Source of the DNA: an uncultured Holophagales bacterium
GTDB taxonomy: Bacteria; Acidobacteriota; Thermoanaerobaculia; UBA5066
Assembly (NCBI GenBank): GCA_937864895.1
Contig: CALMDF010000046.1
Coordinates: 1 to 5,230 of the forward strand
Direction: 5' to 3'
Length of the DNA: 5,230 bases
Within the stretch, counting starts at the first letter, position 1, and the number at the start of each line of letters is the position of its first letter. A program made the translations under genes and the position numbers. The notes beneath the pieces are model-generated. The model was not told the DNA's origin. It was given only the letters and a program-made list of their open reading frames with translations, and did no database searches. Positions 1 through 5,230 of the stretch are shown piece after piece.

Positions 1-240
1 CGGGTTGAACGTCTCCCCCGAGTCGACACCCACGGCGACCTTGTCGTGGTTCCCCCGGATGGACACCGCGGGGCGAGCCAGCGTCCGGATCTTGTCCAGG
101 ATCTTGTTCGGGTCCGCGGCGTACCCGACGAAGTCGCCCAGGCAGACGACGCGGTCGAGCTTCTTGCGCTTCACGCGGGCAAGGACCGCCGAGAGGGCTT
201 CGTCGTTCGAGTGGAGGTCCGAGATGAGGAGGTAGCGCAA
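1..240 (-). CDS. Metallophosphoesterase (YfcE/MJ0936-like), N-terminal 80 residues only
   Basis: This is the N-terminal part of a calcineurin-like metallophosphoesterase, a family that hydrolyses phosphomono- or diesters with two metal ions; the substrate cannot be told from this fragment. Motifs visible in order are S-D-L-H at residues 7-10 (metal ligands D8 and H10), L-G-D-F-V-G-Y at 34-40 (bridging D36) and R-G-N-H-D at 62-66 (N64 and the catalytic-type H65). The fragment ends in G-E-T-F-N-P, which resembles the region after GNHD in the small bacterial members. The 3' end is cut off by the window edge. I chose TTG at 240-238 because it gives the family-typical start M-R-Y-L-L-I-S-D and has a GAGGGG ribosome site upstream. 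It lies 14 nt after the aroK stop, so it is probably the last visible gene of the accBC-aroK operon. The family is clear; the specific function is unknown. Confidence 0.88.
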   Translation of the reverse strand, partial: MRYLLISDLHSNDEALSAVLARVKRKKLDRVVCLGDFVGYAADPNKILDKIRTLARPAVSIRGNHDKVAVGVDSGETFNP

Positions 241-250
241 GGCCGGGCGA

Positions 251-256
251 CCCCTC
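251..256 (-). promoter_or_regulatory. Ribosome binding site of the metallophosphoesterase gene
   Basis: The minus strand reads GAGGGG here, followed by a 10-nt spacer to the TTG at 240. The site overlaps the last base pairs of the aroK TGA stop (257-255), which fits coupled translation of the two genes and supports the non-ATG start. Confidence 0.5.
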
Positions 257-779
257 AGCTCCCCTTCGGGGCGCTCAGCGCCCCGACGATCCGCTCGACC
301 ACCGCATCCACTCCCTCGTCCCCCTCCAGCAGCAGAGTCCCGTCCGACAGTCTATAGGACGGAAGGCGAGCCTCATAGAGCGACCGGGCATCTTCGAGTG
401 ACCGGAAGAGGGGCCGGTCCGCCGCTTTCCCGCGCAGCCGGGCCGCCACGACCTCGAAGGGGACGTGGAGGAAGATCGAACGCCCCGACCGTTGGACGAC
501 CGCCCGGTTCTCGGGGAACGTGAAGGTCCCCCCGCCGAGCGCGATCACCGCGTCGGGCAGCGCCTCGGTGCCGCGGAGGAGCTCGGCCTCTCGCTCGCGG
601 AACCACGCTTCCCCCCGTTCCTCGAAAGCCCGCCTGACCGTCGCGCCCGAGAGCGTCTCGAACGCCTCGTCGAGGTCCACGAAAGGGACGCCGAGCCGGG
701 CCGCGAGCGCACGGCCGACGGTCGATTTCCCCGCCCCCATGAACCCGACCAGGTAGACGCGGCCTATCCCCCGACTCAA
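255..779 (-). CDS. aroK: Shikimate kinase
   Basis: This 174-residue enzyme transfers the ATP gamma-phosphate to shikimate, giving shikimate-3-phosphate in the cytoplasmic chorismate pathway. The length is normal for the family. The P-loop G-F-M-G-A-G-K-S is at residues 12-19. The D-L-D-E motif at 35-38 supplies the shikimate-binding Asp (D37). F-R at 60-61 gives the shikimate-binding Arg, and G-G-G is at 82-84. The lid motif D-R-P-L is at 121-124, and R138 with Y142 sits in the C-terminal R-x-x-x-Y element. The open frame runs back to 911 inside accC, but between there and 779 it has no ATG, GTG, TTG or CTG apart from the ATG at 911. Starting at 911 would add 44 residues of Arg-rich accC-antiframe peptide. 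TTG at 779-777 is therefore the start; only a weak GGGG lies upstream. It follows the accC stop by 13 nt. AroK and AroL cannot be told apart here, and all catalytic residues appear intact. Confidence 0.95.
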   Translation of the reverse strand: MSRGIGRVYLVGFMGAGKSTVGRALAARLGVPFVDLDEAFETLSGATVRRAFEERGEAWFREREAELLRGTEALPDAVIALGGGTFTFPENRAVVQRSGRSIFLHVPFEVVAARLRGKAADRPLFRSLEDARSLYEARLPSYRLSDGTLLLEGDEGVDAVVERIVGALSAPKGS

Positions 780-792
780 GGCGCCCCGCCGC

Positions 793-2163
793 TCAGCGCT
801 CGGGCGTCTCCCCCGCCAGCCACCGTTCGAGCCACTTCGTCGAGATGCGCCCGTGGCGTACGTCGGGGTTGTCGAGGAGGCGCAGGTGCAGCGGAATCGT
901 CGTCTTGACACCCTCCACGATGAAGAGCTCGAGGGCGCGCCGGCCGCGGGCGAGGGCCTCCTCGCGGGTCTGGCCGTGGACGATCAGCTTGGCGAGGAGA
1001 GAGTCGTAGTGGGGCGGGATGCGCCAGCCGATGTAAGCCGCGGTGTCGACGCGGACCCCGGGCCCCCCCGGCACGTGCAGCGTCGTGATCGTCCCCGGCG
1101 ACGGGGTGAACCTCTCCGGGTCCTCGGCGTTGATCCGGAACTCGATCGCGTGGCCTCGCGGCCGGAACTCGCCCTCTCCGTTCCCGACCCGCGGAAAAGA
1201 GAGGGGCTCGCCGGCCGCGACCCGGATCTGCTCCTTCACGAGGTCGAAGCCCGTCACCATCTCGGTCACCGGGTGCTCGACCTGGATCCGCGTGTTCATC
1301 TCCATGAAGTAGAACGAGCCGTCCTGGTCGAGGAGGAACTCCACCGTCCCGGCCCCGACGTAGTCGACGGCGCGTGCCGCGGCGATCGCCGCGGCGCCCA
1401 TCCGCGCCCGGAGGGCCGAGGAGACGGCCGGCGACGGTGATTCCTCGAGAATCTTCTGGTGCCGCCGCTGCAGCGAGCACTCCCGTTCTCCAAGGTGGAC
1501 GATCTTCCCCAGCTGGTCGCCGAATACCTGCACCTCGACGTGGCGCGGCTCCGCGAGGTACTTCTCCAGGTAGAGCTCGCCGTTCGAGAACGCGCGCTCG
1601 GCCTCGACGGTCGCGAGGTCGTAGGCCGCCGCCAGCTCCTTGCCGCTCCGCGCGACGCGCATTCCCCGGCCACCGCCCCCGGCCACCGCCTTCAGGAGGA
1701 CCGGGTAGCCGATCCGGTCGGCGATCTTCAGCGCCTCTTCCGTGGACGTAATCGGTCCCGGGCTCCCTGGAACCGTCGGAACGCCCGCTTTCTTCGCGGT
1801 GTCCCGCGCGACGGACTTGTCGCCCATCCGGCGGATCGCGTCCGGCGAGGGCCCGATCCAGGCCAGCCCCACTTCTCCCAGGATCTCGGCGAAGTGCGCG
1901 TTCTCGGCCAGGAACCCGTAGCCGGGATGGACGGCATCGGCGCCCGTGATCTCGGCGGCGGCGACGAGCGAGGTGATGTTCAGGTACGAGCCGGACGGGG
2001 CGGCGGGTCCGATGCAGACGGACTCGTCCGCGGCGCGCACGTGCAGGGCGTCGCGGTCCACGGTCGAATGGACCGCGACCGTGGCGATGCCGAGCTCCTT
2101 GCAGGCGGCGATGATCCGGAGGGCGATCTCACCGCGGTTGGCGACGAGGACCTTGCGGAACAT
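793..2163 (-). CDS. accC: Biotin carboxylase subunit of acetyl-CoA carboxylase
   Basis: This 456-residue cytoplasmic enzyme carboxylates the biotin on AccB using ATP and bicarbonate, the first half-reaction of acetyl-CoA carboxylase. The N-terminal domain opens with [12 protein letters not shown] (2-13) and has H-P-G-Y-G-F-L at 79-85 and M-G-D-K at 113-116. The ATP-grasp domain has K158, the glycine-rich loop G-G-G-G-R-G-M at 162-168, E200-K201 and K237. The catalytic stretch [11 protein letters not shown] at 288-298 includes E288, N290, R292, Q294 and E296, at the same numbering I recall for E. coli AccC. R-I-N-A-E-D-P follows at 343-349. There is a small Gly/Glu-rich insertion near 327-332. 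The ATG at 2163 overlaps the accB stop by one base (TGATG) and has no clear Shine-Dalgarno, so translation is probably coupled. The frame continues far upstream, antisense to nothing real, and this start matches the family exactly. The length and lack of a fused BCCP or carboxyltransferase argue against pyruvate or propionyl-CoA carboxylase alpha chains. Confidence 0.97.
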   Translation of the reverse strand: MFRKVLVANRGEIALRIIAACKELGIATVAVHSTVDRDALHVRAADESVCIGPAAPSGSYLNITSLVAAAEITGADAVHPGYGFLAENAHFAEILGEVGLAWIGPSPDAIRRMGDKSVARDTAKKAGVPTVPGSPGPITSTEEALKIADRIGYPVLLKAVAGGGGRGMRVARSGKELAAAYDLATVEAERAFSNGELYLEKYLAEPRHVEVQVFGDQLGKIVHLGERECSLQRRHQKILEESPSPAVSSALRARMGAAAIAAARAVDYVGAGTVEFLLDQDGSFYFMEMNTRIQVEHPVTEMVTGFDLVKEQIRVAAGEPLSFPRVGNGEGEFRPRGHAIEFRINAEDPERFTPSPGTITTLHVPGGPGVRVDTAAYIGWRIPPHYDSLLAKLIVHGQTREEALARGRRALELFIVEGVKTTIPLHLRLLDNPDVRHGRISTKWLERWLAGETPER

Positions 2164-2165
2164 CA
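2161..2165 (-). promoter_or_regulatory. accB-accC stop/start overlap (TGATG)
   Basis: The accB TGA (2165-2163) shares its A with the accC ATG (2163-2161). No purine-rich ribosome site is evident in the 20 nt before the accC start, so accC is probably translated by termination-reinitiation, which would hold the carrier and carboxylase subunits at a linked ratio. The overlap is seen directly; the coupling is inferred. Confidence 0.7.
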
Positions 2166-2651
2166 GGCCAGCCGGATCGCGAAGAGCTTCTCGCCGAACT
2201 CGACGGGCTGACCGTTCTTCGGGAAGACCTCGACGATCGTCCCCGACACGTCGGCCTCGATCTCGTTCATGAGCTTCATCGCCTCGACGATGCAGAGGGG
2301 CGCACCCTTCTCGATGGTGTCGCCGACCTTCACGAACGGCTCCGAATCGGGGTTCGGAGACCTGTAGAACGTGCCGACGATCGGAGAGGCGACGACGTGA
2401 ACGCCGGCCTCGACCTCCACCGGAGCGGCCGGCGCCGAGGGACCCGCCGGCGCTCCTTCGGGTCTCGGCGCCTTCTCCTCCCAGGCGACGGGCGCCGCGG
2501 GATAGACGGGCGGCCGGGCCGGAGCCGCGTCCTGCGGAACGGGCCGTGGGCCTTCGATGCGGAGGCGGAAGCCCTCCTGCTCCAGCTCGAGGCTGGCGAG
2601 GCCGCGGCGGGCCACGAGGTCTGCGAGTTCCCTGATTTCCTTGACGTTCAT
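2163..2651 (-). CDS. accB: Biotin carboxyl carrier protein of acetyl-CoA carboxylase
   Basis: This 162-residue protein carries biotin between AccC and the AccAD carboxyltransferase. The N-terminal [10 protein letters not shown] segment (1-33) is the usual AccB leader that contacts AccC. Residues 34-82 form a flexible Pro/Ala/Glu linker. The biotinyl domain spans about 84-162: S-P-I-V-G-T-F-Y at 89-96, the bacterial 'thumb' region around 97-105 (S-P-N-P-D-S-E-P), and E-A-M-K-L-M-N-E at 123-130 with K126 as the biotin attachment site. The thumb and the E-A-M-K-L-M form mark it as an acetyl-CoA carboxylase BCCP rather than a lipoyl domain or a decarboxylase carrier. The ATG at 2651 has a GAGAG site 7 nt upstream. 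It lies 33 nt after the TPR gene and overlaps accC by one base. The length is close to that of E. coli AccB (156). Confidence 0.96.
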   Translation of the reverse strand: MNVKEIRELADLVARRGLASLELEQEGFRLRIEGPRPVPQDAAPARPPVYPAAPVAWEEKAPRPEGAPAGPSAPAAPVEVEAGVHVVASPIVGTFYRSPNPDSEPFVKVGDTIEKGAPLCIVEAMKLMNEIEADVSGTIVEVFPKNGQPVEFGEKLFAIRLA

Positions 2652-2658
2652 CTCTTGT

Positions 2659-2663
2659 CTCTC
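2659..2663 (-). promoter_or_regulatory. Ribosome binding site of accB
   Basis: The minus strand reads GAGAG, 7 nt before the accB ATG at 2651, in the 33-nt gap after the TPR gene. The gap shows no terminator hairpin, so read-through from the TPR gene into accB is likely. A weak secondary promoter in the gap cannot be excluded by eye. Confidence 0.5.
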
Positions 2664-2684
2664 GATAGGGGGATCGGCGCGGGC

Positions 2685-4073
2685 TCAGAGGAGAGCCGGC
2701 CGGAGCTGCTCGGCGGCCCGCGTTGCCTCGAAACGGATCCGTCCCGCAGGAATTCCGGGAGCGACCTTGAGGAGAAGGGCGTACGCGGGGGTGATGAGCT
2801 TGACGACGGCGGTTCCGGCAACCCCGGAGAGGACGAGGCCGTCGAGGGCCCCCTCTCCGATTTCTTCCCGGCTCCTGCGAGCGTTCTTCCAGAATGCCGT
2901 GAGCTCGGCGGCCAGGACCTCCATCGCTTCGGCGTCGGAACGGGGACCGGCGCTCACGACGGGCACTCCCTCGAAGTCGGTCACGACGACAGCGGCCCGG
3001 CCGAGCCTTTCCACCACCTCTTCCACCGCCAGGACGAGGTCGGTCTCGCCCGGCGCCCGCTTCCGGGCGAAAGGCTCCGCCCACGCTTCGAGCCGGCCCC
3101 GGATCGTTCCGGCGCGATCCGCCGAGATCTCTTCCGCGACCGCGAGAAGCCTCCGGGCACGTTCCTCGTCGGACTCCGAGCGGGCGAGCTCCTCGTAGGC
3201 GACCCGCGCGTCGCCCAGGTGTCCCTGGGCACGGAGGAGTTCCGCGAGGGTCTCGGTGATGATCGGCACGGGCTCAGGTCGGGATGGCTCGGGCTCCCCG
3301 TCCTTCTCGACGGGTCCGGGTTCGGCCGGCGCCTCCGGCGTGGCCTCGAGAACCGGGAGGGGCTCTTCGCCGCCCCCGGACGGCGCGAGATCCCCGGTCG
3401 CGGCGGACTCGGAGCCGACCCCGCCGACGTCGCTCCCGTCGGGCTCGACGGGAGCCGCCTCCTCGGAGGGAAGCAGGACCGGCTCTTCGTCGGCCGGCGG
3501 TACGGCCAGCGCGACGGGGGCCCCCGGGGGCAGCTCGGGCCACGGGGCTGACGGCGGCTCCGGCGCCGGCATCGTCCCGGCTTCCTGGGCAATCACGGGG
3601 GCCGGCATCGGGAGGAAGTCGGGCCGGGCCTGGATCCTCCCGGCGGACGCAGCCGAAAGCTCTTCGTCGAGCTGGCGGATCAGCTCGTTGACGTCGCGAT
3701 CCCCGGGGCTCAGGCCCCGGAAGAGCTTCAGTTTCTTGATCGCCTCGACCTTCTCACCCCGGGCGAGGTAAAGCTCCCCGAGCTGGCGCAGGGCGACGAG
3801 GTTCTGGGGGTCGAGCTTCAGCGCGGCCTGGAACGACGCCACCGCCTCGTCCAGGAGTCCCGCCTGTTGCCGAAGTCGCCCGAGCGCCACGTGCCCGGCG
3901 ACCGAGGCGGGGCTCTGGGCCAGCCCCTGTTCGAGCGTCTCGATCGCCTCCTGAACCCGGCCCTGCCGGCGGTATTCGTCGGCCAGGGCGAGGAACTGCC
4001 GCGAGCCGGGGTCCTTCGTGAGGACCTTCTTCAGCTCGTCGAGCCTCGAGAGCGTTCGACTGAAAAGTCCCAT
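2685..4073 (-). CDS. TPR protein with Pro/Glu-rich linker and Roadblock/LC7-like C-terminal domain
   Basis: This 462-residue protein has no recognised name. The start M-G-L-F-S-R-T-L is followed by about three tetratricopeptide repeats: about 23-56 ([10 protein letters not shown]), 57-90 ([15 protein letters not shown]...LDP) and 91-124 ([15 protein letters not shown]). Residues 144-270 are a disordered-looking linker rich in Pro, Glu, Ala and Gly. A fourth TPR-like helix pair is at 273-298 ([20 protein letters not shown]). Residues about 345-440 alternate strands and helices in a Roadblock/LC7-like pattern: [15 protein letters not shown] at 361-375, then a helix, then L-D-G-L-V-L, then [15 protein letters not shown]. 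This domain call is from pattern, without a profile search. There is no signal peptide or membrane segment, so it is probably a cytoplasmic scaffold. ATG at 4073 has only a weak GGAA 3 nt upstream. It heads the accBC operon, but a role in acetyl-CoA carboxylase is unproven. No MglA-type GTPase partner is in view. Confidence 0.85.
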   Translation of the reverse strand: MGLFSRTLSRLDELKKVLTKDPGSRQFLALADEYRRQGRVQEAIETLEQGLAQSPASVAGHVALGRLRQQAGLLDEAVASFQAALKLDPQNLVALRQLGELYLARGEKVEAIKKLKLFRGLSPGDRDVNELIRQLDEELSAASAGRIQARPDFLPMPAPVIAQEAGTMPAPEPPSAPWPELPPGAPVALAVPPADEEPVLLPSEEAAPVEPDGSDVGGVGSESAATGDLAPSGGGEEPLPVLEATPEAPAEPGPVEKDGEPEPSRPEPVPIITETLAELLRAQGHLGDARVAYEELARSESDEERARRLLAVAEEISADRAGTIRGRLEAWAEPFARKRAPGETDLVLAVEEVVERLGRAAVVVTDFEGVPVVSAGPRSDAEAMEVLAAELTAFWKNARRSREEIGEGALDGLVLSGVAGTAVVKLITPAYALLLKVAPGIPAGRIRFEATRAAEQLRPALL

Positions 4074-4108
4074 TCGTTCCGATCAGTGTACGGCAAAGAG
4101 ACCGGGGG
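4074..4108 (-). other. Short leader between terminator and TPR-acc operon
   Basis: Only 35 bp lie between the T-run of the upstream terminator and the TPR start. If the operon has its own promoter, it must sit here or overlap the terminator. The best match I see is TACACT (4090-4085) as a -10, with a T-rich stretch (4113-4108) at the -35 distance. This is a weak match, and it would leave only a few nucleotides of 5' leader. Confidence 0.2.
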
Positions 4109-4141
4109 AAAAAGCACGGGCCGCCCCGAGGGGCGGCCCGT
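4109..4141 (-). terminator. Intrinsic (rho-independent) terminator of the Ig-like protein gene
   Basis: A perfect GC-rich inverted repeat pairs 4116-4127 with 4130-4141. On the minus strand this forms an 11-bp stem with a CTCG tetraloop, then GC and a run of five T (4113-4109). It begins 23 nt after the stop of the Ig-like gene. The plus strand has no T-run after the hairpin, so it acts on minus-strand transcription only. It separates the Ig-like gene from the TPR-acc operon. Confidence 0.88.
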
Positions 4142-4164
4142 TCCAGCCGGCTGCTGCCGGAAGG

Positions 4165-5230
4165 CTAGTTGAGGGTGAAGGTGTAGCTGACGGAGGCGAG
4201 GTGGTCCTCGACTCCGCAGGGGAGCGAGTCCGTGGCCGAGACGGTGACCGTGTAGGTCCCCGCGGCGGCCGCGCCGCTCGTCACGAGGTCGAAGGTCGTC
4301 CCCGAGCCCGCCGTGTTCGTCTGCGTGGCACCGGCACCGGTCACGGCCCAGTTGATGGGGCCGAAGACCGTCGGAGACGCCGAGAACGTCGCGATCACGG
4401 TTCCCGCGGGGGCGGCCGTGACCGTGGCCGACGCCGGGGCGACGATGGCGAACGGCGCGCCAGGATCCGCCACCGTGATCGTGAAGGATGCGGTCCCGTC
4501 GGTCGTCAGGGCCGAGCTGTCGCTGACGGTCAACGTGCCCGAGTAGGCCGTGGAAGCCTGCCCCGCGCCCGGGGCGGGGAGGACGGGAGTTCCACTGATG
4601 GAGACCGTCGTCGCGCCTGCCGTCGCGGACAGCCCGGGCGGAAGATTGGTCGCCGTGACCGCGTAGGGCGGCACACCGCCGGCCACGCTGTAGATCGCGC
4701 CGGCGTAGGCCGTGCAGAGAGTGGCGGTCGACGGCGCCGTCCCGGTCACCCTGACCGCGGACCGGCAGGCCGGCTCGGCCGGGTTGTAGATGAGGACGTT
4801 CGGAAGGTCCACCGTGCAGCCCGTACGTGCGTTCTTCAACCGAATCCCGAACGAGGTCGGGACCCAGCGCGTGCCGGTGAGCGTCGTCTCGCCGGCGGGG
4901 ATGCAGAGCTGCTCGTTCAGCGCGCTGTCGGGAATCGCAGGCGCCGGGAAGCTGAGCTGCGTGGAGTTCGAGACGAGAGCGTTGTTCACCGTGGTGTTCG
5001 AGACTTCACCCCCGTCGCTGTTGATGAGCGAAACCGTCATCGGGTCGACGAAGTTGGTGCCGATCACGGTGATGGTGGCAGGGGCGCCGTTGAGCGGCGA
5101 GCCGAACGGGCCGCCCGCCTGGTTCAGCTGGGTCGGGGTCGCGCTCACGGCGGTCATCCGGCTCACGGAGTACGTGAACGTGGGGGCCTCGGTGCCCGAG
5201 GCGCAGGCAATCGAGGGGAAGCTGATGTTG
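4165..5230 (-). CDS. Secreted multidomain Ig-like (IPT/TIG, He_PIG) protein, C-terminal 354 residues
   Basis: The frame is open to the window edge, so this is the 3' part of a longer gene; the GTG at 5166 and nearby ATG are internal. Numbering below is within the visible 354 residues. An IPT/TIG-like unit is suggested by I-T-V-I-G-T-N-F at 53-60. A putative-Ig (He_PIG) module covers about 172-255: G-G-V-P-P-Y at 184-189, L-P-P-G-L-S at 196-201, I-S-G-T-P at 211-215 and a closing L-T-V-S-D at 233-237 with F-T-I-T-V-A-D. The last unit, about 260-354, has G-T-Y-T-V-T-V-S-A-T-D and ends Y-T-F-T-L-N. Six Cys (9, 109, 138, 155, 172, 338) and Thr/Ala/Ser-rich composition fit an exported protein with disulfides. 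No C-terminal membrane anchor, LPXTG or sorting domain is present after the last strand. Such modules are known in adhesins and surface or secreted enzymes; any catalytic domain would be upstream. Specific function unknown. Confidence 0.82.
   Translation of the reverse strand, partial: NISFPSIACASGTEAPTFTYSVSRMTAVSATPTQLNQAGGPFGSPLNGAPATITVIGTNFVDPMTVSLINSDGGEVSNTTVNNALVSNSTQLSFPAPAIPDSALNEQLCIPAGETTLTGTRWVPTSFGIRLKNARTGCTVDLPNVLIYNPAEPACRSAVRVTGTAPSTATLCTAYAGAIYSVAGGVPPYAVTATNLPPGLSATAGATTVSISGTPVLPAPGAGQASTAYSGTLTVSDSSALTTDGTASFTITVADPGAPFAIVAPASATVTAAPAGTVIATFSASPTVFGPINWAVTGAGATQTNTAGSGTTFDLVTSGAAAAGTYTVTVSATDSLPCGVEDHLASVSYTFTLN

Noticed and set aside
780..911. An N-terminal extension of aroK starting at the ATG at 911.
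   Set aside because: It overlaps the accC coding end by over 100 nt, encodes Arg/Ser-rich sequence unlike any shikimate kinase, and the TTG at 779 gives the expected length.
2164..3084. A long in-frame extension of accC upstream to 3084, which would give a 763-residue protein.
   Set aside because: The extra part is Arg/Gly/Pro-rich antiframe peptide overlapping accB and the TPR gene. The ATG at 2163 reproduces the exact AccC N-terminus and overlaps the accB stop.
2397..3551. A 384-codon plus-strand open frame antisense to accB and the TPR gene.
   Set aside because: It is a GC-rich shadow: the minus-strand genes show clear family motifs, while this translation is low-complexity Gly/Arg/Asp-rich with no recognisable domain, and it crosses a gene boundary.
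3240..3650. Repetitive-looking GC-rich DNA, considered as a tandem repeat.
   Set aside because: It encodes the Pro/Glu/Ala linker of the TPR protein; I see no regular repeat unit, only biased composition.
4145..4162. An imperfect inverted repeat (CAGCCGGCTG and nearby CTGCCGG) just after the Ig-like stop.
   Set aside because: It is a short palindrome with mismatched outer arms and no T-run; it is probably composition rather than a second terminator or a protein-binding site.
5164..5166. GTG as the start of the Ig-like protein.
   Set aside because: The frame continues open to the window edge with similar Thr/Ser-rich sequence and another Cys, and no secretion signal follows the GTG.

Overview
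The window is GC-rich, and every gene I can support lies on the minus strand, so the genes are described here in transcription order, from high to low coordinates. The composition, the uniform strand use, the TPR protein with a low-complexity linker and the Ig-like secreted protein suggest a high-GC, non-proteobacterial lineage such as Acidobacteriota. That assignment is an impression from gene style, not a demonstrated placement. I see no RNA gene, insertion sequence, CRISPR array, phage gene or defence system.

Region 5230-4165 holds the 3' part of a gene for a secreted or surface protein built of Ig-like beta-sandwich modules: IPT/TIG-like, then He_PIG-like, then a final Ig/cadherin-like unit. 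Its start lies outside the window. It ends at a TAG and is followed by a strong intrinsic terminator at 4141-4109.

Region 4073-1 looks like one transcription unit of five genes. The order is a TPR / Pro-Glu-rich linker / Roadblock-LC7-like protein, accB (biotin carboxyl carrier protein), accC (biotin carboxylase), aroK (shikimate kinase) and a metallophosphoesterase cut by the window edge. Spacing is tight: 33 nt between TPR and accB, a 1-nt TGATG overlap between accB and accC, 13 nt between accC and aroK, and 14 nt between aroK and the phosphoesterase. AccB and AccC together carry out the biotin-dependent half of acetyl-CoA carboxylase, the first committed step of fatty-acid synthesis; the carboxyltransferase genes accA and accD are not here. 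AroK makes shikimate-3-phosphate on the way to chorismate. The TPR and phosphoesterase proteins have no obvious biochemical role in either pathway.

Most of the window is core metabolism with canonical active sites. The parts most worth a second look are the TPR-Roadblock protein at the head of the acc operon and the very short promoter space behind the terminator. I found no convincing undescribed system.
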